From NCBI GenBank assembly GCA_910577175.1, contig CAJTLU010000001.1, positions 294,747 to 358,746 of the forward strand: a DNA stretch of 64,000 nucleotides. Direction: 5' to 3'. The notes under the pieces were generated by a model. The model saw only the letters and a list, made by a program, of their open reading frames with translations. It had not been told where the DNA came from and ran no database searches. The stretch is from an uncultured Lachnospiraceae bacterium. GTDB lineage: Bacteria > Bacillota > Clostridia > Lachnospirales > Lachnospiraceae. Below are positions 1 through 8,818 of this stretch, piece after piece; position 1 is the stretch's first letter; every line of letters begins with the position of its first letter. Made by a program: the position numbers and the translations under genes.

Positions 1-2
1 TG

Positions 3-653
3 GCATTTACACTGGGGATTGCTGCGAAAAATGTCGGACTGACCGCGTTCCAGTCGGCACTTATGTCCTTTACGCTGCATGCCTCGGCAGGAGAGTTTGC
101 GGTGCTTACGGTTATCGCCTCTGGCGCCGGTTATCTGGAAATGGCAGTAACGGAGTTAGTCATCAATCTGCGCTATCTGCTGATGTCCTGTGCGCTATCG
201 CAAAAGGTACCGGAGAAGCTCTGGTATCCGCACCGGTTCTTTATTTCCTATTTCATTACGGATGAAATTTTCGGGATTTCTTCCACGGTGCAGGGCAGGC
301 TGAACCCGTGGTATACCTATGGTGCTGCCTGCGTCGCTTCGCCGGGCTGGGTGGCAGGTACCTTCCTCGGGGCGCTGGTCGGGAAGGTCCTTCCGGCCAA
401 TGTGGCAAGCGCGATGGGGGTCGCCCTGTACGGGATGTTTCTTGCTATTATCATTCCGCCTGCAAAGAAAAATAAGGTCATTGCCATTATCGTACCGGCG
501 TCCATGGCAGCGAGCGGCGTGCTGACGCTGCTTTCCGACGTGATAAGGCTTTCGGCAGGAATGCGGATTCTGCTCCTGACCGTAGTCATTGCCGGGATTG
601 CGGCCTACATACATCCGATAGAAGAAAGCGGGGAGAGTGCAGATGAAAAATAA
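3..653 (+). CDS. azlC: AzlC-family branched-chain amino acid exporter, large subunit (5' partial)
   Basis: The frame is open from the window edge to the stop at 653, so the N-terminus lies outside. The visible part begins with the family-typical segment AFTLGIAAKNVGLTAFQSAL. Several hydrophobic helices follow, as in AzlC, the large membrane subunit that works with AzlD to export branched-chain amino acids or analogues. The stop overlaps the start of the AzlD-like gene by 11 bases, which is the usual azlCD arrangement and implies translational coupling. The first ATG in the window (63) is internal and is not the real start. Confidence 0.9.
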   Translation, partial: AFTLGIAAKNVGLTAFQSALMSFTLHASAGEFAVLTVIASGAGYLEMAVTELVINLRYLLMSCALSQKVPEKLWYPHRFFISYFITDEIFGISSTVQGRLNPWYTYGAACVASPGWVAGTFLGALVGKVLPANVASAMGVALYGMFLAIIIPPAKKNKVIAIIVPASMAASGVLTLLSDVIRLSAGMRILLLTVVIAGIAAYIHPIEESGESADEK

Positions 654-948
654 TATTTACATTTATCTTCTGGTGGCGGCGGGCGTTACTTATCTGATTC
701 GTGCCCTTCCGATGACCTTAATCCGGAAAAACATCAAAAACAAATACATCCGTTCCTTTTTGTATTATGTACCGTATGTAACCCTTGCTGTAATGACATT
801 TCCGGCGATTTTATCTGCAACCGCTTCTATGGTATCTGCCCTTGCGGGGTTTGTAGTGGCGGCACTGATTGCTTATTTTGACGGAAATCTCTTCAAGGTA
901 GCGCTGGGAGGGTGTGCGGCGGTATTTCTGGTGGAGCTGTTTTTATGA
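643..948 (+). CDS. azlD: AzlD-family branched-chain amino acid exporter, small subunit
   Basis: This small protein of about 101 residues has three to four hydrophobic helices and the AzlD-like opening YLIRALPMTL. AzlD is the small partner of AzlC in the inner membrane. The ATG at 643 is chosen over the GTG at 637 because GGGGAG at 630-635 lies 7 bases upstream. The gene overlaps the azlC stop and is followed at once by a strong terminator, so it closes the transcript. Confidence 0.88.
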   Translation: MKNNIYIYLLVAAGVTYLIRALPMTLIRKNIKNKYIRSFLYYVPYVTLAVMTFPAILSATASMVSALAGFVVAALIAYFDGNLFKVALGGCAAVFLVELFL

Positions 949-972
949 GACAAATTCAGATAGGGACTTTTT

Positions 973-1017
973 AAGCGGCGGCGCTTCCTTTTGTTCAGGA
1001 AGAACGGCCGCTTTTTT
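973..1017 (+). terminator. Rho-independent terminator after azlCD
   Basis: AAGCGGC(GGCG)CTTCC pairs with GGAAG(AACG)GCCGCTT around a short loop and is followed directly by TTTTTT. It lies 25 bases after the azlD stop. Confidence 0.85.
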
Positions 1018-1168
1018 ATTTATAGAAAATACGGTATTGCATAAAAATAAGGTACAGTCCTATGAAGCAAACGAAGCGATTGGCGAAACGGACTAACCAT
1101 TCACGAAGCAGGGGTCAGAAATTGTTCTCTTTTTTCCGATAAATACATTGAACCCAAAGGAGGCTTCC

Positions 1169-1891
1169 ATGATAAAAATAGCCGTATGTGATGATGAAAA
1201 AAATAGCAGGTCCTATCTTACTGCGCTTATTAAAAAACAGAATATCGAATGCAGTGTCAGGGAATACGCCTCGGCTGCGGAATATAGGTCCGATGGGAAA
1301 CGGTATGACCTGCTGTTTCTGGATATAGAGCTTGGCAGTTCTTCGGCAGGTGCCGACGGCATAGAACTTGCAAGGCAGATCAGGAGTACGGATAGCGCAG
1401 GGCAGCCGTTGATTATATTTGTGACAGGCTATGAGCAATATGTTTATGATGCGTTTGACGTAGGGGCATTTCAATATCTCCTAAAGCCTGTGGATGAGCG
1501 GAAATTTGCGGAAGTATTCGGCCGGGCGGCCGGACAGATTTTATCCGGAACAGAGCCGTGTGAAAGAAAGCTTACCGTGCGGCATGCAGGAGAAGAAAAA
1601 GTCATTCCGCTTTGTGACATTTATTATATCGAGAGCCGGAACCATAATATTGTATTGTGTACCAAAAGCGAGAGGCTGGAATGTTATGGAAAAATCGGAG
1701 TCATGGAAGAGGAACTGCAAGGCCAGTTTTACCGTATCCACCGTGGGTATCTGCTGAACCTTTCCTATGTGGAACGGTATGACAGGACAGAGGTAAGTGT
1801 CACAAACGGGGAGAAGCTTCTGCTTTCCAGATATAAATACGAGGGATTTGTACAGGCGTATCTGAATTATATTTCGGAGGAAGGACAATGA
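1169..1891 (+). CDS. LytTR-family response regulator (AgrA/LytR type)
   Basis: This 240-residue protein has an N-terminal receiver domain with the acidic pair D8/D9, phospho-acceptor D52 in LLFLDIEL, and a switch lysine in LLKPVD. A C-terminal LytTR DNA-binding domain spans about residues 130-235 (DIYYIESRNH, FYRIHRGYLLNLSYV). It should bind direct repeats in target promoters when phosphorylated by the kinase encoded next. ATG 1169 is preceded by AAAGGAGG at 1156-1163; the TTG at 1148 has no ribosome site. The 3' end overlaps the kinase start by 4 bases. No AgrB/AgrD peptide genes lie nearby, so the signal is unknown. Confidence 0.93.
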   Translation: MIKIAVCDDEKNSRSYLTALIKKQNIECSVREYASAAEYRSDGKRYDLLFLDIELGSSSAGADGIELARQIRSTDSAGQPLIIFVTGYEQYVYDAFDVGAFQYLLKPVDERKFAEVFGRAAGQILSGTEPCERKLTVRHAGEEKVIPLCDIYYIESRNHNIVLCTKSERLECYGKIGVMEEELQGQFYRIHRGYLLNLSYVERYDRTEVSVTNGEKLLLSRYKYEGFVQAYLNYISEEGQ

Positions 1892-3318
1892 GCCAGGCGT
1901 GCTACGAAGCCTTTTGCCGGGCAGCAGAGCTGTGGACTCTTATCTTTCAGGCAGTCATGCTTTTTGCTTTGATGTTGCAGGTGATTGCGCCCGGCGCGAG
2001 AGGATGCGAGAGGAGGCCTTTTTTCACGGAGAGAAAAAGGGTGGCTGCTCTTGCGTCAGGATTTGCAGCAGCAGTGAATATCGTGACAGGCGTCCTGTCC
2101 TTTTCCTTTCCGGCAAGATGTGTCATATCGTCAGCCGTTATACTGGGGTATTGTCTGTTGTACCAGAGAAAACAGACTAGAGAGGCAGTGTTCTTTCTGG
2201 TAGCCTTTTATAGTGTCCATTCTTTAAGCTCTTTGATTTCTGTCGGGATATACACCAAAGCAATGAACATATGGCAGAAAGGTCTGGATGTGACAGGCGA
2301 AAGAGCGTTGGAACAGATGTATTTTTATGCTTTGTCCGGTCTGTTACTGCTGCTGTTCTTTTATACTTTGTTTTTTATACTGGCAGGCGTGATTTTAGCA
2401 AACATCATAAAGCGGGACGTCACAATGGAATGGCAGGACGTATTGCTACTTTCTGTGCTGAACTTTGTCGGCGGGATTCTGGCAAATATCGTTACGGAGC
2501 TGTTAATCGTAGAAATTGACCAGGGTGTGTTCAGCCTGTTTGATGAGAAACCGGATTTGTTGTGGAAGCTGCCAATGACAGCGGTCTGTATTTTTGCAGG
2601 GGAAGCTGCCCTGATTTATTTCTGGCAGCGATACCGGATTCTTTCGTTTGAAAGGCAGAAACACTTTGCAGAGGAACAACAGGTCAAAGCCATGAAGCGG
2701 CGTCTGGAGGAGGCAGAGGGGTTGTATGGCAGTATCCGTAAGGTAAGGCACGAGATGAAAAGCCATATGGCAAACATCAGGGGACTGGCAGAGAGCGGGC
2801 AGTACAGGGAAATGGAAGCCTATCTCCGGGAAATGGATGCGGTAATGCAAAAGCTGGAATACAGATACACAACAGGGAATGCAGTTACCGATGTAATTCT
2901 CAATGACAAATGGCGGCAGGCGGAAAAGGCCGGAATCCGGTTTGAAGCTGAGTTCTGGTACGGTGGGGAAATCCCGGTGTTTGATTTGGGGATTATATTA
3001 AATAACCTTTTGGACAATGCCATAGAGGCATGCGGGAAACTCAGGCCGGAACGGCGCTTTATCCGTCTTACTGCAAAGCGTAGGAAACAATTCCTCCTGC
3101 TTACGGTGGAGAACAGCTTTGACGGAGCGGAGCCCACGTGGACGGAAGACGTTCTTCCATCTACAACAAAGCGGACTTCCCTGCCGGAGATTGCCATGGA
3201 ACACGGAATCGGGCTTGGAAATGTGCGGGACGTGGCAGAACGGTATTTTGGCGGGGTAAACATAAAGGCAGAGGGAACGGTGTTTCATGTGACGGTTCTT
3301 TTGCAGAAGGAAAAGTAA
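1888..3318 (+). CDS. GHKL-type sensor histidine kinase (AgrC-like)
   Basis: This 476-residue membrane kinase has about six hydrophobic segments in the first 250 residues. A linker helix leads to the phospho-acceptor motif IRKVRHEMKSHMANI, with the likely histidine near residue 288. The C-terminal GHKL ATPase has the N-box NNLLDNAIEAC and the glycine motif GIGLGNV. It lacks the classical HisKA dimerisation motif, as is normal for AgrC/CitA-like kinases paired with LytTR regulators. It starts inside the regulator stop (ATGA overlap), so the two are co-translated. Three unknown proteins follow on the same strand and may be the output or the sensed components. Confidence 0.93.
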   Translation: MSQACYEAFCRAAELWTLIFQAVMLFALMLQVIAPGARGCERRPFFTERKRVAALASGFAAAVNIVTGVLSFSFPARCVISSAVILGYCLLYQRKQTREAVFFLVAFYSVHSLSSLISVGIYTKAMNIWQKGLDVTGERALEQMYFYALSGLLLLLFFYTLFFILAGVILANIIKRDVTMEWQDVLLLSVLNFVGGILANIVTELLIVEIDQGVFSLFDEKPDLLWKLPMTAVCIFAGEAALIYFWQRYRILSFERQKHFAEEQQVKAMKRRLEEAEGLYGSIRKVRHEMKSHMANIRGLAESGQYREMEAYLREMDAVMQKLEYRYTTGNAVTDVILNDKWRQAEKAGIRFEAEFWYGGEIPVFDLGIILNNLLDNAIEACGKLRPERRFIRLTAKRRKQFLLLTVENSFDGAEPTWTEDVLPSTTKRTSLPEIAMEHGIGLGNVRDVAERYFGGVNIKAEGTVFHVTVLLQKEK

Positions 3319-3348
3319 GGAAACAACAATAAAAAGAGGTGAAGAAAA

Positions 3349-4206
3349 ATGAATGTCAATCAGTTGCAAAGAACATCATCCTATTTGTATCAGGCAGATG
3401 CAGGGAAAATAAAACAACGCTTACAGCAGACGGAGAAAAGCAGCGCGGCAGATAAACACCGGAGGGATAGTACCGTCATTTCCGAGGAAGGGCGCAGAGC
3501 CTTAGAGGAAAAAATGTCTGTAATAGAAAGGATGAAACAAAAGAAAGAAGTGGGAAAGCTGCTGCCGTTCAGCTATGGTGCCTCTGGTATCCAAAATGAC
3601 TTTGAGAAGATTATGTCGGAGTTAGGAAGCGGCTCTGTTCCGGACGCTTTGGTGACAAAGGATTATTCGCAGGAGAGCGTAGATGCACTGAAAGCAAGAT
3701 TTGAAAAGGCGGAGGGAGCCGGAACCGGCACATTTGACAGCTATGTAAATAAAATGGCATCTGCTTATCAGCTGCTAAAAGAGCGTATTGAAGAAAAATA
3801 TGCAGCGCCTGACAGGCAGAAGGAATATTATGCGGAAGAGGACGGGAGCATACAGGAGCTGACGAAAGAAAAAGAACTGGAAATGCTGGATAAGGCATAT
3901 GAAACACACAGCCGGTTTATGGCGGTAAGCACACAGATATGGAGCGAACTGCAGGACTTTAAGGCGCGGACGGTATATCACTCTGGCGGTTTGGAAAAGG
4001 AAACAGCTGCTGTGAAAAAGCAAAGTACAGACAGAAAGGAACAAGCCTATCATGCGTTTATGGATGCAATCAATGAGAAGAACAGCAGACTGCTGAAACA
4101 GGAAAAGGGCAGTTTGAGCAATTTCCGGCTGGATTTTGGAATTTCTTCTTCTGCAAGAAATGCCCTGAACGGCATTTGGGATTATTATGCGAATTTGAAG
4201 CATTAA
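3349..4206 (+). CDS. Hypothetical protein downstream of two-component system (285 aa)
   Basis: I cannot assign a function. The protein is hydrophilic and largely helical, with no signal peptide, no membrane segment and no lipobox. The N-terminal 60 residues are Gln/Lys/Ser-rich and contain RDSTVISEEGRRALEEK. A conserved-looking block ELTKEKELEMLDKAYETHSR sits near residues 165-185, and the C-terminus ends in NALNGIWDYYANLKH. The start has a good site, AGAGGTGAAG, at 3336-3345. It lies 30 bases after the kinase stop and is probably in the same operon. Similar-looking proteins occur in clusters in Lachnospiraceae genomes from memory; this was not searched. Confidence 0.75.
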   Translation: MNVNQLQRTSSYLYQADAGKIKQRLQQTEKSSAADKHRRDSTVISEEGRRALEEKMSVIERMKQKKEVGKLLPFSYGASGIQNDFEKIMSELGSGSVPDALVTKDYSQESVDALKARFEKAEGAGTGTFDSYVNKMASAYQLLKERIEEKYAAPDRQKEYYAEEDGSIQELTKEKELEMLDKAYETHSRFMAVSTQIWSELQDFKARTVYHSGGLEKETAAVKKQSTDRKEQAYHAFMDAINEKNSRLLKQEKGSLSNFRLDFGISSSARNALNGIWDYYANLKH

Positions 4207-4309
4207 GGAGAGGGTGAAATAACGCAGGGCGTAATCCGCAGAATGATTGGATACCAAAGCATAGCGGAAATATCGGGAAGCCTGTAAATTTTATCAAGGA
4301 GGAAAAAGT

Positions 4310-4945
4310 ATGGCGGTTTCAGGAATCGGGAGCAGCTGCGATTATGCATATGGAAGCACCTATGCCGCATGTGCTTCCCGGAACAATGAGGCGGTAAAGG
4401 CGGCAGAGGGGAAGAAAACTGCATCCGTACAGGAAGGGCATGCAAAGAAGAGTGAGGCAGGCAGTACAGCAGAGTATTATTCCTATCTGAAGAAAAGCTA
4501 CGAGTGTGTCAGAAATGGCAGCGTGGCAATTTCGGGCGCTTATCTGAAGGAATGTGCAAAAAATCCGGAAAAAGCGAAGGAGCTTGAGGAAAATCTGTCC
4601 TTTTTTAAAGAAAGCTATGAGAGCGGACTGAAAAGCGCGCAGGCAAATGCAAGGGCAATCGGGGCAAGGGTTGTGAGCCATTCGGAAAGCTGGAGCATAG
4701 ACAGCAAAGGGAACATCGCAATGACGGCGTCTACGACCGTGACCTCAGAAAGCGGTGGCAAAGGGTGGAAAGAGCTTCTTAAGGAGCGAAGGGAAAAATT
4801 GAAAGAGAAGCTTGCCGCAAAAAGAAAGCGGGAGGAGCAGCTTGCCATACAGAGGCTCAGGAGGAAGAAAGAAAAGGAAGTCCTGCAGGTAGAGGCGCTC
4901 CGGTCCAAAAAGCAAAGAGCGGTAAGGCTTGACCTGAAAGTGTAA
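4310..4945 (+). CDS. Hypothetical protein, possibly DUF6033-like (211 aa)
   Basis: The N-terminus (GIGSSCDYAYGSTYA) is followed by a central block containing YYSYLKKSYECVRNGSVAISG and a K/E/R-rich tail of about 60 residues. The tail is almost certainly a coiled coil (KERREKLKEKLAAKRKREEQ). There is no signal peptide or transmembrane helix. The pattern of a short Tyr/Ser/Ala-rich start, a 'phenotypic block' and a charged tail recalls DUF6033-type proteins of Lachnospiraceae, but that match is from memory and tentative. AAGGAGG at 4298-4304 supports the ATG. It sits between two other unknown genes behind the kinase. Confidence 0.7.
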   Translation: MAVSGIGSSCDYAYGSTYAACASRNNEAVKAAEGKKTASVQEGHAKKSEAGSTAEYYSYLKKSYECVRNGSVAISGAYLKECAKNPEKAKELEENLSFFKESYESGLKSAQANARAIGARVVSHSESWSIDSKGNIAMTASTTVTSESGGKGWKELLKERREKLKEKLAAKRKREEQLAIQRLRRKKEKEVLQVEALRSKKQRAVRLDLKV

Positions 4946-5023
4946 TGCTGCCAGCCTGTTATCAGGATGGAAGAATAAGAATGGAAACGGATTTACGGAA
5001 AAAAGCAAAGGAGTGTGCAGAGT

Positions 5024-6079
5024 ATGATGACGGACTACAGCAGGTTTTACAGAGGGACAACAAGTATTCCCACCTATGGGAACGGAGCGGACAAAAAGGA
5101 CACGCTTGTAAAATATGAATTTAACACAACGGATGAGCATGGAAATAAGGTCATGGATCAGATGTCGAGGGAGGAGACCCTGCAGGCAATGAAAGACATC
5201 CGTTCACAGTACGGCGAAAGTGTGATTGTAGAGTTTTCCGGGGACGGTATGGCAGCCCTTTTTGAAAACAGGAAGGGGCAGGCAGAGAGCATGACGCCGG
5301 AGCAAAAGGAAGCGATAGAGGCAAGGAATGCGGCGTTTCAGAAGGAAATCAAGCATTATGACAGGTCAGTAAATGATCTTCCGGCCTATTCGGGAATGTA
5401 TGCCGCAGATAAGGCAGTCGCCTCTGCCATAGAGCATTGTGGCAAGGAAGAGCAGGGCTTTGTGTATGATATTATCCGGCAGAATTTCCTTATCGAAAAC
5501 AGGGGTTCCATGACAGAGACAGAGCGGCAGGCAGATATCTCGCTCGGAATGAAGAAAGCGGAATATGCGGCAGAGAATTTGATTCCGGAAAGCAGCAGGA
5601 AGTCTTTTCTGGAAGCCATGGAATCCATTGCGAAGCTGGCAGGCGCCGGGAAGGCGGACCAGAACGGCAATATGGATTACGGGGTAGCGAAAGCCAGATA
5701 TCTGGGACATGGAAGCAGTCTTGTCTATACTACAAGTGCGGTAGACATGATGCGGACAATGGACAAGGAAGCCTATGACGGATATCAGAAAATAGACCGG
5801 AACGAGGACGGGGGTCTTGCTGCGTTAAAGTACCTCACAAAATGGTATGCAGGTGCGGTAAGGAAAAACCCGTCGATGGTAAAGGATTACGAAAAACAGT
5901 CGGAGGAATATATAACGAAGAACGTAAAAGGGCAGAAGCTGGATAAAACCTTTGCAGGCATAAAAACGGGAAGTAAAGCGGCGTTTCTTGAAAGTCTGAA
6001 AGCGTTCCGGGACAATAATCCGGGATTTCTTTCCTCTATTATAGACCGGGAGCTGACGGCAAAGTTCTGGAGGGGGTAG
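5024..6079 (+). CDS. Hypothetical protein, third of the TCS-linked trio (351 aa)
   Basis: This is a soluble, acidic protein of unknown function with no export signal or membrane segment. It contains MSREETLQAMKDIRSQYGES near residues 45-65 and ends in FLSSIIDRELTAKFWRG. ATG 5024 is taken as the start because AAAGGAG at 5007-5013 is 10 bases away; the upstream GTG 5015 sits too close to that site. It is the last gene of the run beginning at 1169. The AraC gene converges on it 36 bases later, with no clear terminator between them. Confidence 0.7.
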   Translation: MMTDYSRFYRGTTSIPTYGNGADKKDTLVKYEFNTTDEHGNKVMDQMSREETLQAMKDIRSQYGESVIVEFSGDGMAALFENRKGQAESMTPEQKEAIEARNAAFQKEIKHYDRSVNDLPAYSGMYAADKAVASAIEHCGKEEQGFVYDIIRQNFLIENRGSMTETERQADISLGMKKAEYAAENLIPESSRKSFLEAMESIAKLAGAGKADQNGNMDYGVAKARYLGHGSSLVYTTSAVDMMRTMDKEAYDGYQKIDRNEDGGLAALKYLTKWYAGAVRKNPSMVKDYEKQSEEYITKNVKGQKLDKTFAGIKTGSKAAFLESLKAFRDNNPGFLSSIIDRELTAKFWRG

Positions 6080-6115
6080 GAGTGGGCTGTACGGGGCTCC
6101 GCTCTGGTGCTACGG

Positions 6116-7024
6116 CTAAAGCGTGGTACCGTGCGGGTCCCTTACGACCCGGTACTTTTCCCGGTATTCCCCCGGCGTCATTCCGACCGCTTTTGTAAAC
6201 TGGGTAATAAAATAAGAACTGTAGCGGTAGCCGAGAGCGTCGGCAAGCTCGTCCAGCTTTAAGTCGGTGTGGGTCAGGGACTGCTTTGCAATATTGATGC
6301 GGTAATTATTTAAGTATTTGATTACCGTCGTGCCGGTCCGGTTCTTGAAATCCTGGTTCAGCCTGGTACGGTTTGTGCCAGCAATATTGCAGAGGTCCGG
6401 AAGCCCGATGCAGACCGTATAATTGGTATGGATATAGTCTAACACCTTATCGACCGGGGACTGCCGGCCTTCTTCTTTTTCGTGCCACTGTTCCATATAA
6501 ATATCGTCTAACAGATAAATGGTCTGGAGCAGATAGCGCCGGATACGGCAGGTCCAGCTCCAGTCGCTCTGGGTCAGGCTTTCGGCGCCCATGAGCTTTA
6601 CCCACTGGCCCGCCTTCAGATAAGCGGCGGCATGCAGTGGGAAAACGCCGTTGCAGTTGTATTTATGATTAAAATAGGACATCATGTCCCGGTCATGCTG
6701 CTCGTTCAGCTCTTCAAAACAGTCTTTTTCCAACGTCTCAAAATCCAGGGCACGGTTCACAAACTTCGGATGAAAGCAAAGCGACTGCGCCTGAAAAAAG
6801 GAATCCTTCTGCAAAGCAAAACGGTCTGCGTAATTGGTACACAAGACGACCGGTGCCTCTAAAGTAAGCTCTTCCCCGTTCAAGGTAACCTGTATTGTTC
6901 CCTGCGTAAGAAGTGTCAGGGTGTAACGGTCTGCGTACGGATAGGCCGTCAGCGTTTCATTAGGAACATATTCAAACAGAACCTGCCGGTTATTACGAAG
7001 CCGGTCATAGGTCGGAGTCGGCAT
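6116..7024 (-). CDS. AraC-family transcriptional regulator
   Basis: This is a 302-residue protein. The N-terminal 170 residues form a probable ligand-sensing region without a recognised domain. The C-terminal 100 residues are a double helix-turn-helix: the first helix pair is at YIHTNYTVCIGLPDLCNIAG and the second at LDELADALGYRYSSYFITQF, with the signature VGMTPGEYREKY. It binds DNA as an activator or repressor of carbon or stress genes; the target is unknown. ATG 7022-7024 is preceded on the minus strand by AGAGGTGAT. It converges with the unknown trio and diverges from the PadR gene. Confidence 0.9.
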   Translation of the reverse strand: MPTPTYDRLRNNRQVLFEYVPNETLTAYPYADRYTLTLLTQGTIQVTLNGEELTLEAPVVLCTNYADRFALQKDSFFQAQSLCFHPKFVNRALDFETLEKDCFEELNEQHDRDMMSYFNHKYNCNGVFPLHAAAYLKAGQWVKLMGAESLTQSDWSWTCRIRRYLLQTIYLLDDIYMEQWHEKEEGRQSPVDKVLDYIHTNYTVCIGLPDLCNIAGTNRTRLNQDFKNRTGTTVIKYLNNYRINIAKQSLTHTDLKLDELADALGYRYSSYFITQFTKAVGMTPGEYREKYRVVRDPHGTTL

Positions 7025-7122
7025 ACAATCACCTCTTTCTTCAATACCCCTATTTTATCAGAAGCGTATAGGATTTGCAATAGGCGATAAGTTCCTGGAC
7101 TTTCGCATTTTTCATAATGGTA

Positions 7123-7151
7123 TTGACAAAACGTATTACTAGTAGTAACAT
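7123..7151 (+). promoter_or_regulatory. Sigma-A promoter with embedded PadR-type operator
   Basis: TTGACA (7123-7128), a 17-base spacer and TAACAT (7146-7151) form a near-consensus promoter. Between and overlapping them, TTACT-AGT-AGTAA (7136-7148) is an inverted repeat, the kind of short dyad bound by PadR repressors. A protein bound here would block RNA polymerase, so autoregulation of the PadR gene 30 bases downstream is likely. Confidence 0.7.
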
Positions 7152-7180
7152 TGCTAATAGAAATAAAGGAGGCTATAAAA

Positions 7181-7825
7181 ATGGAGAATATTATTTTAAG
7201 TCTATTACTGTTGAAGAGTATGACAATCTATGAAATGAGGGCCTTTATACAGAAAAATCTCAGTATGGTTTGCAGTGACAGTATGGGAAGTATTCAAAGC
7301 GCACTCAAAAAACTAATGGAAAAAGAATGTATTACTTTCCGAGAGTATGCGCAAAAGGGTGTTTTAAAAAAAGAGTATCAAATTACGGAAGCAGGAATAC
7401 AACAGTTCAAGGAATGGATTGAAGTACCTATGAATTTGCAAAAGGTAAAGAATATGGAGGAGGGAAAGTTCTTTTTCTTAGGACTGGCACCGAAAGAGAT
7501 TCGCATTGCTTCTATGAAGAGATATGTAGAAAGTCTCCAATCAGAACTGGAAAAGCTTTTGCGGATAGAGGAAAATATAGAACAAATAAAGAATGATGTG
7601 ATCCAAATGAATGTTGACCGTATTAAGAAAGAGCCGGATTTGCAAAATCAGCTATTGGATATTTCAGGTGAAGACACGTTGGAGAATATAGTTCAAAATA
7701 TTTATGACTATCAACTGTATGATCTTCACTATGGTTTGAAAAGATTGCAGGAAGACATTTTGTTTTATGAGGAGATCATAGAAAGAGAAGTAAGTCATTG
7801 GAGTGAATCTGGCGCGAAGAAGTAA
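7181..7825 (+). CDS. PadR-family transcriptional regulator
   Basis: This 214-residue regulator has a PadR winged helix at residues 1-80 (ILSLLLLKSMTIYEMRAFIQ, SIQSALKKLMEKECI, YQITEAGIQQFKEWI). A C-terminal dimerising region with predicted coiled coil spans 110-200. PadR proteins usually repress adjacent drug-efflux or detoxification genes and are relieved by a small ligand. ATG 7181 is chosen because AAAGGAGG ends 8 bases before it. The gene is clearly richer in A+T than its neighbours on either side, as is the protease gene that follows, suggesting joint acquisition. Confidence 0.9.
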   Translation: MENIILSLLLLKSMTIYEMRAFIQKNLSMVCSDSMGSIQSALKKLMEKECITFREYAQKGVLKKEYQITEAGIQQFKEWIEVPMNLQKVKNMEEGKFFFLGLAPKEIRIASMKRYVESLQSELEKLLRIEENIEQIKNDVIQMNVDRIKKEPDLQNQLLDISGEDTLENIVQNIYDYQLYDLHYGLKRLQEDILFYEEIIEREVSHWSESGAKK

Positions 7826-7898
7826 GAATATCGGTAAATGTTATTGGTAAAGACACTTGAATTTTCTCATTACGACAGAAGAAAGGATGTATGAAAAG

Positions 7899-8717
7899 AT
7901 GAGCAAACGAGATAAAATTACTCTTTTAGTATTTATTTTTGTGACAATTACGGCAGGAGGTCTGGGATATCTGCTGGACCAAGTACTCACAGAACAACCC
8001 GAAGGAAATTCTTTGGGAATGGGCGTATGGTTAGTGCTTCCGTTTTTGACAGGCATTGTGCTGCGAATCATTAACAAGGATTTGAATCAAATTGGCGTTC
8101 GCCCCAATTTTAAGAATAATATGAAATGGTACGCTGTTGCAGCTTTCGTTTTTCCATGCACAATGTCAATCTGCATTATTGTAGCAAAAGCTACAGGTGG
8201 ATTAATCGTAGGACAGATAGAGGCAGATACATTATTGGTACTGATGATTACTACATTTTTAGTAAATTGTATAAAAAACATATTCGAGGAATTTGCCTGG
8301 AGAGGATGTTTGGTTCCGTATTTAGAAAAAACGGGAATGAACGACTGGACACTGTATTTTACTAGCGGTTTCATCTGGGGAATGTGGCATATTACATACT
8401 ATATGTTTTTTTTGCCGGACGAATATTTTACGGAAACAAGCAGACCGCTGATGGTAGTAGTAGGTACCCTTTTGATGATTTTTTGGTCACCATTGTTTGT
8501 TGAATTACGAAGATTAACAAATTCCGTATGGCCTTGTGTTATTCTCCATTCAATGGAAGATGCACTACCTACCATGCTGTTTGTGACAGCTAATGTACTT
8601 CAGATTAAGGAAAACTATTCTATTATGCTGGATTCAATATCAGGTATACTTCCTACTGCAGTTGTTCTTTTTATTGGATTGTGGTTAAGAAAATGTCGAA
8701 TAAAAATATGCAGTTAG
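7899..8717 (+). CDS. CPBP-family intramembrane glutamic endopeptidase
   Basis: This multi-spanning membrane protein of 272 residues shows the CPBP (Abi/Rce1-like) signature. EEFAWR has E130, E131 and R135; FIWGMWH has H164; and a third histidine, H217, lies in ILHSMED. These proteases cleave within the membrane and often occur beside peptide exporters or serve in bacteriocin self-immunity. ATG 7899 is preferred (GAAAGGA 11 bases upstream). It follows the PadR gene by 73 bases and probably shares its promoter. A+T-rich coding suggests transfer. Confidence 0.9.
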   Translation: MSKRDKITLLVFIFVTITAGGLGYLLDQVLTEQPEGNSLGMGVWLVLPFLTGIVLRIINKDLNQIGVRPNFKNNMKWYAVAAFVFPCTMSICIIVAKATGGLIVGQIEADTLLVLMITTFLVNCIKNIFEEFAWRGCLVPYLEKTGMNDWTLYFTSGFIWGMWHITYYMFFLPDEYFTETSRPLMVVVGTLLMIFWSPLFVELRRLTNSVWPCVILHSMEDALPTMLFVTANVLQIKENYSIMLDSISGILPTAVVLFIGLWLRKCRIKICS

Positions 8718-8771
8718 TGAGAAATATCAATGTTGTACTCTGTGTACCGGTTTCTTTTCTCTTGCCCTAAT

Positions 8772-8818
8772 AAAAGGTCTTCTATGATTTTTATTTTATC
8801 ATGGAAGACCTTTTAAAA
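8772..8818 (+). terminator. Terminator after the PadR-CPBP pair
   Basis: AAAAGGTCTTC at 8772-8782 pairs perfectly with GAAGACCTTTT at 8804-8814, with additional TATGAT/ATCATG pairing inside. The outer A/T pairs provide a T-run in either direction. Confidence 0.75.

Noticed and set aside
1169..3318. agr quorum-sensing locus
   Set aside because: The regulator and kinase types match, but no AgrB protease or AgrD peptide gene is found on either side.
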